DNA of 40,988 bases from Acetobacteraceae bacterium (lineage in GTDB: Bacteria; Pseudomonadota; Alphaproteobacteria; Acetobacterales; Acetobacteraceae). The number at the start of each line of letters is the position of its first letter. The first letter of the stretch is position 1. This document shows positions 17,413-27,428 of the stretch, one piece after another. Under the pieces are notes generated by a model that saw only the letters and a list, made by a program, of their open reading frames with translations, did no database searches and was not told the origin of the DNA. The DNA is taken from the NCBI GenBank assembly GCA_027483995.1, contig JAIXTK010000329.1, positions 1-40,988 of the forward strand. The letters run 5' to 3'. The position numbers and the translations under genes were made by a program.

Positions 17413-18471
17413 TTATCCGGCGGAGAGTTGCACCCCGTCGCGGCCCTTCGGTGCTTCCTCCGGCTTGCCGAAGTTCAGGTTGCGGTACCACACCATGTAT
17501 TCGGGGTAGGTCATCGTCTCGTAGCGCGGCGGGTTGCCGGGGCTGGTGCAGCTGGGCAGGCATTTCATGCGCGTGGTGTAGGCGCAGTCGAAGAAGAACG
17601 GGATCGCGTAGCGCTCCTGGCCTGAGCGGTTGATCACGCGGTGCGGGGTGGCGAGGAAGCGCTCATTGGTCCAGCGGCGCAGCATGTCCCCGCCATTGAC
17701 CAGGAAGCTGCCGGGCAGGGCCGGCGCCTCCACCCACTTGCCGTTGGGCAGGCGGATCGAGAGGCCCGGCACCTTGTTCTGGGCCAGCAGGGTCATGAAG
17801 CTGGTGTCGCTGTGCGGGGCGAGGCCGAACTCGTTCTCGTCCGTGCCCTGCTGTTGCGGGTAGTGGGACATGCGCAGCGTGTACATCGGCGGCGCGAAGA
17901 GCGTGCCGAAGAAGCCGGGGTCGAGATCGAGCGCGGTGGCGTAAAGCGGCAGCAACGAGAGGCCCAGGCCTTCCATGGCGCCGGCATAGGCCATCACGGT
18001 TTCGCGGAAGCCGGGCAGGGCCTCTGGCCACTGGTTCTGGCCGCGGAAGGGCAGGGCGGCCAGCACGTCCGGGTGGTCTGCGGCCAGGTCGCGCTTGACG
18101 AAGAAGGCCTCGTTCACGTTCGGCTTGTTGTTGGCGTTGAGCTTGGAATGCCGGGTGGTGGAGCCGCGCACCGGCAGGTAGCCGATATTGTGCTGGTTGA
18201 TCTTGAGCTTGAGCTTTTCCTCTAGCGGCTGGGCGTGGAAGCGCTTGGCCGCGTCGAAGGCGGCATCGACCAGGCCCTGGTCCACGCCGTGGCCGGTGAC
18301 GAAGTAGAAGCCGACATTCTCCAGCGCGTGGCGCAGGGCGGCGGCGGCGGCCTCCTGCGCGCCGGGCTTGCCGGCGAGAGTATCGGTGAGGTCGATCACC
18401 GGGATCTCCTCCGGCGCATCGTGGCGGATCGGGTTCAGGCTTGGGGCGAGGTGGTTGCCGAGGTCGTTCAT
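17413..18471 (-). CDS. Isopenicillin N synthase-family Fe(II)/2-oxoglutarate oxygenase
   Basis: IPVIDLTDTLAG...LENVGFYFVTGHGVDQ; GLAPHSDTSFMTLLAQNKVPGLSIRLPNGKWVEAPALPGSFLVNGGDMLRRWTNERFLATPHRVINRSGQERYAIPFF (HxD...H, RxS). Confidence 0.92.
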   Translation of the reverse strand: MNDLGNHLAPSLNPIRHDAPEEIPVIDLTDTLAGKPGAQEAAAAALRHALENVGFYFVTGHGVDQGLVDAAFDAAKRFHAQPLEEKLKLKINQHNIGYLPVRGSTTRHSKLNANNKPNVNEAFFVKRDLAADHPDVLAALPFRGQNQWPEALPGFRETVMAYAGAMEGLGLSLLPLYATALDLDPGFFGTLFAPPMYTLRMSHYPQQQGTDENEFGLAPHSDTSFMTLLAQNKVPGLSIRLPNGKWVEAPALPGSFLVNGGDMLRRWTNERFLATPHRVINRSGQERYAIPFFFDCAYTTRMKCLPSCTSPGNPPRYETMTYPEYMVWYRNLNFGKPEEAPKGRDGVQLSAG

Positions 18472-18580
18472 GGGGCTGCGCTCCGCGCGTTTGCGGGAGT
18501 TTCCTCATGGGCATGTGCCGCGGTCAACCGTTGCGACGCGACGGCGGTGCGGGCAAGCATGCACGCGGACAGGAGCCGCC

Positions 18581-19819
18581 ATGACCATCACCCGCACCGA
18601 CCTTGAAGCCCTCGACCGTGCCGACGAACTGGCGCCGTTGCGCGAGTTGTTCGCGCTGCCGGAGGGGGTGATCTACCTGGACGGCAATTCGCTCGGCGCG
18701 CTGCCGAAGGCCACGCCGGCGCGGGTGGCGGAGGTGGTGCAGCGCGAGTGGGGCCAGGGGCTGATCCGCAGCTGGAACGACGCCGGCTGGATGGCCACGC
18801 CGGCGCGGGTGGGGGACAAGATCGCGAAGCTGGTGGGGGCTGCTTCGGGCAGCGTGATGGTGGCGGATTCCACCAGCGTGAACCTGTACAAGCTGCTTGG
18901 CGCGGCGCTGGCGGCGCGGCCGGGGCGGCGGGTGATCGTATCTGAGCGGCGGAACTTCCCGACCGACCTCTACATCGCCGAGGGGCTGGCGGCACTGCTG
19001 GACCAGGGGCACGAATTGCGGCTGGTGGAGCCGGAGGGGGTGGCAGCCGCGATTGGTGAGGACACCGCCGTGGTGATGCTCACCCATGTGAACTACCACA
19101 CCGGCGCCATGCACGACATGGCGGCGATCACCCGCGCGGCGCACGACAAGGGCGCGCTGATGCTGTGGGATCTCGCCCATTCCGCCGGGGCGGTGCCGGT
19201 GGATCTGGCCGGGTGCGACGTCGATCTGGCCGTGGGGTGTGGCTACAAATTCCTCAATGGCGGGCCCGGTGCGCCGGCCTTCCTCTATGTGGCGCCGCGG
19301 CTGCAGGAAGGGATGCGCTACCCGCTGACCGGCTGGCTCGGCCATGCCGCGCCCTTCGCCTTCGAGACCGGCTACCGCCCGGGCGAGGGCATTGCGCGCA
19401 CCATGGTGGGCACGCCGCCGGTGCTGAGCCTGGCGGCGCTGGAGGTGGGGATCGACATCGCGTTGCAGGCGCCGATGGACCAGCTGCGGGCGAAATCGGT
19501 GCGGCAGACCACGATCTTCGCCGAATTGCTGGAGCAGGTGGGCGCGGGGCAGGGGTTCCAGCTCGCCTCGCCGCGCGATGCCGCCCGGCGCGGCAGCCAG
19601 GTGTGCCTGGCGCATGGGCAGGCCTATGCGATCATGCAGGCGTTGATCGCGCGTGGGGTGATCGGGGATTTCCGCGCGCCTGATATCCTGCGCTTCGGCA
19701 TCACGCCGCTGTACACGCGCTATGTGGACCTGTTCGATGCCGCCGAGGCGCTGCGCGCGGTGATGGCGGGTGGCGAGTGGCAGGCGCCGGAGCACCAGAC
19801 CCGCCGCGCGGTGACGTGA
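18581..19819 (+). CDS. kynU: Kynureninase
   Basis: [79 protein letters not shown]. Confidence 0.95.
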   Translation: MTITRTDLEALDRADELAPLRELFALPEGVIYLDGNSLGALPKATPARVAEVVQREWGQGLIRSWNDAGWMATPARVGDKIAKLVGAASGSVMVADSTSVNLYKLLGAALAARPGRRVIVSERRNFPTDLYIAEGLAALLDQGHELRLVEPEGVAAAIGEDTAVVMLTHVNYHTGAMHDMAAITRAAHDKGALMLWDLAHSAGAVPVDLAGCDVDLAVGCGYKFLNGGPGAPAFLYVAPRLQEGMRYPLTGWLGHAAPFAFETGYRPGEGIARTMVGTPPVLSLAALEVGIDIALQAPMDQLRAKSVRQTTIFAELLEQVGAGQGFQLASPRDAARRGSQVCLAHGQAYAIMQALIARGVIGDFRAPDILRFGITPLYTRYVDLFDAAEALRAVMAGGEWQAPEHQTRRAVT

Positions 19820-20307
19820 TCGAGGTTCTGGAAACCGACATCACCACGCTGGCGCTGGACGCCATCGTCAACGCCGCCAATGAAACGCTGCTGGGTGGCG
19901 GCGGGGTGGACGGGGCGATCCATCGCGCCGCCGGGCCGGGGCTGCTGGCGGAATGCCGCGGGTTGGGGGGCTGCCCCACGGGGGAAGCGCGGATCACCGG
20001 CGGGCACAAGCTGCGGGCGCGGCATGTGATCCATACCGTGGGGCCGATCTGGCGGGGCGGCCTGCACGGCGAGCCCGCGCTGCTGGCTGCGTGCTACCGC
20101 GCCTGCCTGGTGCTGGCAGCGGCGCACGGGCTGCGCAGCCTGGCTTTCCCGGCGATCAGCTGCGGCGTTTATGGCTATCCGATCCCCGACGCCTGCGCGA
20201 TCGCGGTGCGCGAGCTGGCTGCCGCGCAGGGGCGGTTCGACCGGATCGTTCTGGCCGCGTTCTCCGGCGATGTCGCGCGCCACTACCGGGCGTTGCTGGC
20301 GGCCTGA
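19816..20307 (+). CDS. Macro-domain protein, probable O-acetyl-ADP-ribose deacetylase (GTG start overlapping kynU stop)
   Basis: [65 protein letters not shown]...[21 protein letters not shown]. Confidence 0.93.
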   Translation: MIEVLETDITTLALDAIVNAANETLLGGGGVDGAIHRAAGPGLLAECRGLGGCPTGEARITGGHKLRARHVIHTVGPIWRGGLHGEPALLAACYRACLVLAAAHGLRSLAFPAISCGVYGYPIPDACAIAVRELAAAQGRFDRIVLAAFSGDVARHYRALLAA

Positions 20308-20347
20308 CCTCCGTTAATCTTTGCGCAATCAGTTGATCCCACATGAG

Positions 20348-21274
20348 ATGAACTTCCGGAAAGCCCCATTGCGCGGCGGCCGGGATGGCCCGATGTATCG
20401 GTGGCTGGAGAGGTTGGAGATGGGATTCGTGCGGTCTGTTCGTGTGGTGGCGTTTGCGGTGGTCGCGGCCTTGGCCGGACCCTTTGCGGCGCCCGCGGCC
20501 CTGGCCCAGGCGCCCTCCGTGGCTGCGCCCGATACCGTGACCGAGCCGGGCGTGGTGCGGCAGGGGAATGTGCGCGTTTCCCTCGGCATGGGCGTGGCGC
20601 TGCGGCCGGATTATGCGGGCTCGCGCAGCCAGACCCTGATGCCGGCGCCGGTGGTGGATATCCGCTTCCGCGACACGCTGTTCCTGTCCACCGCCGGCGG
20701 GCTGCCCTCGCTGGGCGCCAACCTGATCAACGAGGCCGGCTGGCGCGCCGGGCCCGTGGTGCGGCTGCGCTTCCCGCGGCAGGAGAAGGCCAACGCCGTG
20801 CTGCGCGGCATGGGTGACGTGGACTGGACGCCGGAGGTGGGTGGCTTCGTGGAATACCGCGCCGGCTTCTTCCGCCTGGGTGGCGAGGTGCGCCGCGGCG
20901 TGGGCGACCATGACGGCGTGGTGGCGGAGCTGCGCGCCGATGCGGTGACGCGCCCGGCCGATGGGCTGACGCTGTCCTTCGGCCCGCGCCTGAACCTGGG
21001 CGACGAAAGCTTCACCCGGCGCTATTTCGGCGTGGATACGCTGCAATCCGCGCGCACCGGCTACCCGGTCTATCGCCCCAATGGCGGCGTGACCAGCGTG
21101 GGGGCGTCGGTGTTCGCCAGCTATGCGCTGACCAGCAAGCTGAGCCTGACGGGGATCGTGGAGTTCAATCGCCTGCAGGGTGGGGCGGCGGATTCGCCGC
21201 TGGTGCGCGGCGGGCGCGGCGATGCCAACCAGATGTTCACCGCGCTGTCGCTGACGTATTCGTTCGGGTGGTAA
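20348..21274 (+). CDS. MipA/OmpV family outer membrane protein (start uncertain)
   Basis: Signal peptide ...VVAALAGPFAAPAALAQ; RVSLGMGVALRPDYAGSRSQTLMPAPVVDIRF; C-terminal beta-strand ALSLTYSFGW. Confidence 0.85.
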   Translation: MNFRKAPLRGGRDGPMYRWLERLEMGFVRSVRVVAFAVVAALAGPFAAPAALAQAPSVAAPDTVTEPGVVRQGNVRVSLGMGVALRPDYAGSRSQTLMPAPVVDIRFRDTLFLSTAGGLPSLGANLINEAGWRAGPVVRLRFPRQEKANAVLRGMGDVDWTPEVGGFVEYRAGFFRLGGEVRRGVGDHDGVVAELRADAVTRPADGLTLSFGPRLNLGDESFTRRYFGVDTLQSARTGYPVYRPNGGVTSVGASVFASYALTSKLSLTGIVEFNRLQGGAADSPLVRGGRGDANQMFTALSLTYSFGW

Positions 21275-21280
21275 GCAAGG

Positions 21281-21319
21281 AAGCGGTTCTTTTTTGAAAA
21301 AAAGAACCAAAAAACTTTT
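21281..21319 (+). repeat. Type-B AT-rich 3'-end hairpin element (downstream of mipA-like gene)
   Basis: AAGCGGTTCTTTTTTGAAAAAAAGAACCAAAAAACTTTT. Confidence 0.95.
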
Positions 21320-21363
21320 GTGACTTGAGACGGGAAGACCGGGTCCCTCCGCCTCAAACGAAT

Positions 21364-21403
21364 AAAAGTCTTTTTGCTTCTTTTTCTTCAGAAAAAGAAG
21401 ATT
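21364..21403 (-). repeat. Type-A AT-rich 3'-end hairpin element (downstream of Wza-like gene)
   Basis: + strand AAAAGTCTTTTTGCTTCTTTTTCTTCAGAAAAAGAAGATT; identical to 2157-2196. Confidence 0.95.
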
Positions 21404-21409
21404 TTTGCT

Positions 21410-21976
21410 TCAGAACAACCTCTCATAGATCGTCACCACATCCCCAGGCCTTAAAACGGTGAGTGGGTCCGCGCGCCCTTCCACTGGCTTGCCGTTCACC
21501 AGCCGCACCACGGCCGCCTGGTCCTGCACGGCGCGGTAGGTGAATCCGCCGGCCACCGCGGCCACGCTCAGCACCGTCATGCCGGGCTGGTAGGGGTATT
21601 GGCCCGGCCGGTTGACTTCGCCCAGCACGAAGACCGGGCGGTATTCCACCACTTCCACGGAAACGCTGGCATCGCGGATCAGGCTGCGGCGACCGAGTTC
21701 GGCCACGATGGCGCGGCCCAGTTCGTCGGTGGTGAGGCCCTGGGCGCGCACGGGGCCGAGCAGGGGCAGGGCGATGTTGCCGGCATCGTTGACGCGGAAG
21801 ATCTCCGACAGCGATTCCTCGCCGTAGGTGAGCAGCCGCACCTGGTCGCTGACGCCCAGGCGGTAGGCGGCGTCGGCGGGTTCCGGCAGTGGTGGCAGGT
21901 TTTTCACCCGGCTGCAGCCGGCGAGCACCAGCAGCACGGCCAGGCACCATCCCAGTTTCCACGCGTTCCGTGCCAT
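21410..21976 (-). CDS. Polysaccharide biosynthesis/export lipoprotein (Wza/GumB-like, SLBB)
   Basis: Lipobox LLVLAGC; YRLGVSDQVRLLTYGEESLSEIFRVNDAGNIALPLLGPVRAQGLTTDELGRAIVAEL; RPVFVLGEVNRPGQYPY. Confidence 0.93.
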   Translation of the reverse strand: MARNAWKLGWCLAVLLVLAGCSRVKNLPPLPEPADAAYRLGVSDQVRLLTYGEESLSEIFRVNDAGNIALPLLGPVRAQGLTTDELGRAIVAELGRRSLIRDASVSVEVVEYRPVFVLGEVNRPGQYPYQPGMTVLSVAAVAGGFTYRAVQDQAAVVRLVNGKPVEGRADPLTVLRPGDVVTIYERLF

Positions 21977-22013
21977 GCCTGCCCTGCCCATTCCGGCCAA
22001 TCCTTCTTTTATC

Positions 22014-23336
22014 CTACATCGCAACGCGCAGGCGCAGCAGGGCGATGCCTTCCTGCACCGTGGCGCCGTCGCTGCGGCGGCGCGTCGTCCAGTCCCAGGT
22101 GGCGGCGGCGCGCAGCTGGCGGTTCATCAGCCAGGTGGCGCCGAGGCCGAGGCCGAGCAGTGTCTCGTGCCCGCGGCGCTGCTGGGTGTCGGCGCGCTGC
22201 AGGTCGGCGGAGGCGGAGAGCAGCACGTTGCGCTGCAACTCGTGGTCCACCGCCATGCGCCCGCCGGTGAAGGCGTAGGTAACGGCGGAGAGCTCGGCGG
22301 CGTCTTCGGTGCGGCGTGACAGCGTTGCGGTAACGGTGGTGAGGCCGGAGGGGCTCCAGATCGCGGAGGCCTCGGCCATCGGGCCGGTGACGGGGCGCAG
22401 CGTGGGGTCGGCGAAGATGCGGTGCTGCACGCCGGCCAGGGCGCGCACGCGCCAGACGGCGTCGGTGGCGTAGTCGATGCCAGCCAGCACGGCGAAGGCG
22501 GTGGCGTCCCGGCTCGGCTGGCCCGGCTCGCGCCGTGCGTGGCTGAAGTCGACGGCGCGCAGATCGAGCACCAGGTCGCGCAGCGGGGCGAGCTGCCAGC
22601 GTGTGGTGACGTTGCCTTCGGTGGCGAGGCGATCGCGGTAGCGCTGCACCACGCGGCGGCCCCCGACGAACACGTCGTCGTAGGTGGTGTCGCTCAGTGA
22701 GAGGCCGGGGGCCACGGAGAGCCTGCCGCTGCGCCAGGTGTAGCTGGCGCGGGCATTGTTCACGCGGTAGCGGCCGGGCCGGTCGATGGCGAGGCCGTTC
22801 AGGGCGCGTGAGGTCTGGAACAGGTCGAGATGGGCGGCGCCGAGCACCAGCTGGTCGCGCCCGACCTCCATCGTGCCGCCCAGGGCGGCGGTCCAGGCGG
22901 TGGCGGATTGGGCGGTGGCGGAGAGCACGCGCTGGTCGTCGAAGCTGAGAAAGCCGCCAATGGCGTGGCGGCCCCAATCCGTGCCGGCGAGCAGGCTGCC
23001 GGAGGTCTGCGCCACGGCGCTGGCGCGCCCGCCGGGCTGGCCGGTGGCGTTGCTGGTGGTGCCGAGGGCGGTGGAGAGGGTGGGCCGAACCACCACGCCG
23101 CCGAGCCGTACGCCGCCGGGGTCGTAGGCTTCGCGGGCGCGGGATTGCACGGTCACGCCGGGGGCGGCGCCGTAGCCGGGCAGGCCGGCGGGGAAATAGC
23201 GGTCGATCAGCTGCGCGCGGGCAGGGGGGGCAAGCGGCAGGACGGCGGCAATGCCCAGCACGAGCCGGGCCGCGCGGGCCACCAGGCCGTGCCGCCGCGC
23301 CGGGCTATCGCTGCGGGGCAGGGTTGCCACCGCCAT
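22014..23336 (-). CDS. Outer membrane beta-barrel protein of EPS loci
   Basis: Signal peptide; LGGVVVRPTLSTALGTTSNATGQP; alternating beta-strand pattern to C-terminus; adjacent to Wza-like gene. Confidence 0.8.
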   Translation of the reverse strand: MAVATLPRSDSPARRHGLVARAARLVLGIAAVLPLAPPARAQLIDRYFPAGLPGYGAAPGVTVQSRAREAYDPGGVRLGGVVVRPTLSTALGTTSNATGQPGGRASAVAQTSGSLLAGTDWGRHAIGGFLSFDDQRVLSATAQSATAWTAALGGTMEVGRDQLVLGAAHLDLFQTSRALNGLAIDRPGRYRVNNARASYTWRSGRLSVAPGLSLSDTTYDDVFVGGRRVVQRYRDRLATEGNVTTRWQLAPLRDLVLDLRAVDFSHARREPGQPSRDATAFAVLAGIDYATDAVWRVRALAGVQHRIFADPTLRPVTGPMAEASAIWSPSGLTTVTATLSRRTEDAAELSAVTYAFTGGRMAVDHELQRNVLLSASADLQRADTQQRRGHETLLGLGLGATWLMNRQLRAAATWDWTTRRRSDGATVQEGIALLRLRVAM

Positions 23337-23660
23337 GGGCCGTGCCTATTCTCATGAGACGAGGCAAGGTCTTGATTTTCGCCTCGCTCCTTGGTTGCAG
23401 ACATCGCATTTTAACAGTCGTACCCCCAATGAGCGCCGCGCCGGCGCCCTGGTGTGTGCGGAGATTGGACCTGTTGATGAATTGGCAGTATCCTTGAGGC
23501 TTGGCAATCGTCCTTCCAGCGCCACGGGAACATCACGGCTGATGCCTGAGGCTGTCGCCCCGCGACCGGTCGCCCCCGCCGTGCTGCGCCTGCCGCAGCC
23601 TGGGGCGCAGGCGCGCGTGAGCGGCAGCGGGATCGGGGGCAGGGCCGTGCGGGGTGCGCC

Positions 23661-25883
23661 ATGTCGCTGACCCGCCCTTCCGACGGGCTTCAGGTCGATA
23701 TCCTGAACGAGGCGCGCGCACCGGAAACGGTGTCGCCGTTCCGCATCATCGATGTGCTGTGGCGGCGCAAGCTGCTGATCTTCAGCGTGGTGATCGTGCT
23801 GATGGCGGGTGCGGCGGTGCAGATCGCCAGCCTGATCCCACTGTATGATTCCCGCGCCCTTGTGCTGATCGACACGCGGCGCAACGCCATGTCCGACCTC
23901 CAGGCGATCGTCTCCGGCAGCCAGTCGGATCTGCTGCAGGTGCAGACCCAGGTGGACATCATCCGCTCCCAGGCGCTGGCGATCGACGTGGCGCGCCGGC
24001 TGGACCTGATGCGCGAGCCGGAATTCGCCGCCGCGATCTTCCGCCGGCCCGGCGGGCTGGCCGCGCAGTTCGCCCCGCTGCTGGCCCTGGCCGGGCAGGC
24101 GCCACCGCCAGCCCCGGTGCTGACGGATGAGGAGAAGCTGCGCGCCGCCGCCGCCGTGCTGGCCAACGACAAGCTGACGGTGGTGAACGACGCCCGTTCC
24201 TACGTGATCGCGGTGCAGGCGCGCACCGAGGATCCGGAGCTGGCCGCGCGCATCGCCAATACCTATGCCGAGGTATACCTCGCCTTCAACAAGCAGCTGA
24301 AGGACAGCGCCGTCCTGCGCGCCAACCACTTCCTGGACCAGCGCCTGGCGCCGCTGAAGGACAAGCTGCGTGACGCCGAGCGCGAGGTGGCCAATTACCG
24401 CGAGCAGAACGGCCTGATCGAGGATCGCAGCAATTCCGGCGGCGGCGAACGGCGGGTGACGGTGCTGGGCCAGCAATTCGCCCAGCTCAACGCCCAGATG
24501 GTGCAGGCCACCGCGGCGCGGCTGCAGCGTGAGGTGAGCCTGGAGCAGATCCGCGAGGCGCAGCGCGGCCGCGGCAGCCTCTATGCGATCCCGGAAGTGG
24601 TGGCCTCGCCACTGATCCAGCGCCTGCGCGCCCAGCAATCGGAGATCAGCACACGGCTGGCGAGCCTGGCGCAAAGCCGGATGGACGGAAGCCCGGCGCT
24701 GATCGGCCTGCGCGCGGAGGAGCGCGAGGTGCGGGCGCGGATCGACGACGAGGTGGCCAAGACCGTCGGCGCGATCACCAGCGAGGTGGCCGCGGCGAAG
24801 GCGCGGGAGGAAGCGCTGCGACACACCCTGGCGGAGCTGCAGATTCAGGTCGCCGACCAGAGCAAGGCCGAGATCCGCCTGCGCGAGCTGGAGAGCGAGG
24901 CGACTGCGGCGCGGCTGGTCTATACGGAAACGCTGAACCGCGCCGAGCAGAACTCCAACCAGCGCGACGGGCAGCAGCCCGATGCGTCCATGATCTCCCC
25001 GGCCACCGTGCCGCTGGCCGCGGCCCCCCCCACCAAGCGGCAGCTGTTGGTGCTGTCCTTCTTCGCCTCCTGCCTGATCGCCGTGATCGCCGCCCTGGTG
25101 CGCGACCGGCTGGAAACCGGCTTCCGCACCGCCGAGCAGGTGGAGGAGGAGACCGGTCTTTCCGCCCTGGGCTTCATCCCGCGCGCCCGGGACCGCGCGA
25201 CGGCGCTGATGCTCGATGACCGCGACATGCCCTTCGCGGAGGCGGTGAACACCGTGCGCGGCGCGCTGCAGATGGCCGATGTGGCCGGGCGGCCGAAGGT
25301 CGTGCTGATCACCTCCGCGCTGCCGGATGAGGGCAAGACCTTCTTTTCCGTCGCCCTGGCACGCAGCGTGGCGCGGGCCGGCGGGCGCAGCCTGCTGGTG
25401 GATTGCGATTTGCGCCGCCCTGGCGTGGCCACCACGCTCGGCATGGTGCCGCAGCAGGGCGTGGCGGCCCTGGTGCCCGGCCAGGGCGTGGCGGAGCTGG
25501 TGCAGCGCGACGAGAGCACCCAGCTGGATGTGATCACGGCGGCCGGCGCGCGCGAGAACGTGCAGACCATCGTTTCCTCCGATGCGCTGCGCGCCTTGGT
25601 GAACGAGGCGCGCGCGCATTACGACATCATCGTGATCGATTCCCCGCCGGTGCTGGCGGTGGTGGACAGCCGGGTGCTGTCCTTGATGGCTGATTCCGTG
25701 GTGATGGTGGTGCGCTGGCGCCGCACGCCGCGCATGCTGGTGCTGCAGGCGCTGAAGCAATTGCGCGTCTATGGTGCCAAGGTGGCCGGGGTGGTGGTGA
25801 CGCAGGCCAATCTGCGCGCGCTCGCTGCCTCCGAGGGCAGCCACGCCTATGTCCACCGCAAATACGGCAGCTATCTGCGCTGA
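23661..25883 (+). CDS. Polysaccharide co-polymerase / BY-kinase (Wzc/GumC-like tyrosine autokinase)
   Basis: Wzz domain, long coiled coil, ITSALPDEGKTFFSVALARSVARAGGRSLLVDCDLRRPG, IIVIDSPPVLAVVDS, C-terminal Tyr cluster AYVHRKYGSYLR. Confidence 0.94.
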   Translation: MSLTRPSDGLQVDILNEARAPETVSPFRIIDVLWRRKLLIFSVVIVLMAGAAVQIASLIPLYDSRALVLIDTRRNAMSDLQAIVSGSQSDLLQVQTQVDIIRSQALAIDVARRLDLMREPEFAAAIFRRPGGLAAQFAPLLALAGQAPPPAPVLTDEEKLRAAAAVLANDKLTVVNDARSYVIAVQARTEDPELAARIANTYAEVYLAFNKQLKDSAVLRANHFLDQRLAPLKDKLRDAEREVANYREQNGLIEDRSNSGGGERRVTVLGQQFAQLNAQMVQATAARLQREVSLEQIREAQRGRGSLYAIPEVVASPLIQRLRAQQSEISTRLASLAQSRMDGSPALIGLRAEEREVRARIDDEVAKTVGAITSEVAAAKAREEALRHTLAELQIQVADQSKAEIRLRELESEATAARLVYTETLNRAEQNSNQRDGQQPDASMISPATVPLAAAPPTKRQLLVLSFFASCLIAVIAALVRDRLETGFRTAEQVEEETGLSALGFIPRARDRATALMLDDRDMPFAEAVNTVRGALQMADVAGRPKVVLITSALPDEGKTFFSVALARSVARAGGRSLLVDCDLRRPGVATTLGMVPQQGVAALVPGQGVAELVQRDESTQLDVITAAGARENVQTIVSSDALRALVNEARAHYDIIVIDSPPVLAVVDSRVLSLMADSVVMVVRWRRTPRMLVLQALKQLRVYGAKVAGVVVTQANLRALAASEGSHAYVHRKYGSYLR

Positions 25884-25934
25884 TACCAACCGCCCGAAAT
25901 GCCGACTCTTCCGGTATTTCGGGCGGTTGGTATC
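25882..25934. repeat. Perfect 19-bp inverted repeat after the BY-kinase stop codon
   Basis: GATACCAACCGCCCGAAAT - 15 nt - ATTTCGGGCGGTTGGTATC; stem extends by a further G.U + 3 bp, leaving a 7-nt loop. Confidence 0.95.
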
Positions 25935-26012
25935 GCGCGCCGGGCTGGCTGGCGGCCGGTATGAGAGCCGCCGCACGGGCGGGGCGGGTTTCGGCCCCGT
26001 GGGGCCGCGCGC

Positions 26013-27428
26013 GTGCAACTGACGCTGTTCGGCTATTTCCTGCTGCCGATCTGTGCCGCGGCGATCCTGCAGCCGGGCTGGCAGCTGCAACTGGTGCTGC
26101 TGGCCAGCGCGTTCGGGGCGGCGTCGCCGCTCGTGATCGGCGGGCTAGGGTTGCCGCCGGGGGTGATCCCGGCCTGCCTGTTCCTGGCCTATGTGGCGCT
26201 GCAATTCCTGCTTGGCGCCCGCTTCCCCGCCTCCGGCCGTGCCTGGCGCACGCTGGAGCCGTTCCTGCTCGCAGCGCTCTATGCGCTGGTGACCGCGGTG
26301 CTGGTGCCCCGGCTGCTGGCGGGCAGCTTCACCGTGTGGCCGCAGAAGCTCACCCCGCCCTTCGACCTGCCGGTGCCGATCCAGCCCAGCATGTCCAACG
26401 TGACGCAGACCTTCTACCTGCTGATCGATACGGCCGTGCTGGCCGGCGTGGCCCTGCATCTCGGCCGGTCGCACCTGGATCCGCTGCGGGTGCTGCACGC
26501 CTATCTCGCCTGCGGCTACCTGGTGGTGGCGATCTGTGCCTGGCAACTGGCGAGCAAGCTGACCGGGATCTGGTATCCGGAGGCGTTCCTGTATTCCAAC
26601 CCGGGCTGGGCGATCCTGCCGGGCCAGATGGTGGGCACGGTGCCGCGCATCAACGGCCCGTTCAGCGAACCGGCGGCGCTGGCCTTCTACCTCTCGGGGC
26701 TCGTGTTCTGCTGCGCCTGGCTGGTGCTGCGCGGCCATCGCAGCCGGGCGGCGATGGGGCTGCTGCCGCTGGCCCTGCTGGCGCTGGTGTTCTCCACCTC
26801 CACCACGGGGTTCGTGGCACTCGGCATCGGCGGTGCCGGGCTGGTGGCCTACGGTCTGACGCGCGCGCCGCGCCGCGTGGCGATGCGCATCTTCCTGGTG
26901 GCCGTGCCGCTGGCCGCCGCTGGCGTGTCCGCGGGGTTGTTCGTATCCTCCATGTCGTCCCAGATCGAGGATTCCATCGCGGTCGTCACGCGCCAGAGCC
27001 TGCGCAAGGCCGACAGCGATTCCTTCACCAACCGCACCGGGCTGGACCTGGACAGCCTCGCGGTGCTCTGGCCCACCTACGGGTTCGGTGCTGGCTGGGG
27101 CAGTGTGCGCGCCTCCAGCCTGGCGCCGGGGCTGCTGGCCAATCTCGGCGTGTTCGGCACCGCACTGTTGGCCTGGTTCGCGGTGCGGCTGGTGCGGCAG
27201 GTCGGGCGAGCCCGGCGGTTGGCCAGCAGCGCCGGCCAGCTGAAGGTGCTGGATGGGCTTTCGGCCGGCGTGGTGGGCCACCTGACCGCTGCCTTCATCT
27301 CCGCCCCCGCGCTGAACGCGCCCGATTTCTATGTGCTGCTCGGCACGCTGATCGCCTGCGCCGCCCGTGCGGAGGAGGATGGGCGGCGCCGGGCCGCGGC
27401 CGTGCTGGCGCGCCAGGCCGCTTCATGA
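26013..27428 (+). CDS. O-antigen ligase/polymerase-like multi-TM membrane protein (Wzy/WaaL type)
   Basis: About 10-12 hydrophobic segments; INGPFSEPAALAFYLSGLVF ligase/polymerase-like motif; in EPS operon. Confidence 0.8.
   Translation: MQLTLFGYFLLPICAAAILQPGWQLQLVLLASAFGAASPLVIGGLGLPPGVIPACLFLAYVALQFLLGARFPASGRAWRTLEPFLLAALYALVTAVLVPRLLAGSFTVWPQKLTPPFDLPVPIQPSMSNVTQTFYLLIDTAVLAGVALHLGRSHLDPLRVLHAYLACGYLVVAICAWQLASKLTGIWYPEAFLYSNPGWAILPGQMVGTVPRINGPFSEPAALAFYLSGLVFCCAWLVLRGHRSRAAMGLLPLALLALVFSTSTTGFVALGIGGAGLVAYGLTRAPRRVAMRIFLVAVPLAAAGVSAGLFVSSMSSQIEDSIAVVTRQSLRKADSDSFTNRTGLDLDSLAVLWPTYGFGAGWGSVRASSLAPGLLANLGVFGTALLAWFAVRLVRQVGRARRLASSAGQLKVLDGLSAGVVGHLTAAFISAPALNAPDFYVLLGTLIACAARAEEDGRRRAAAVLARQAAS

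Noticed and set aside
23337-23660. Inverted repeat CGAGGC...GCCTCG (about 23370-23386) in the divergent EPS promoter region as an operator
   Set aside because: Only 6 bp arms in a GC-rich genome; expected often by chance without conservation data.
26013-27428. Exosortase (EpsH/Xrt) candidate to match the PEP-CTERM protein
   Set aside because: Sequence shows O-antigen ligase/polymerase features (NGPFSEPAALAFYLSG) and lacks a recognisable exosortase Cys/Arg/His pattern.
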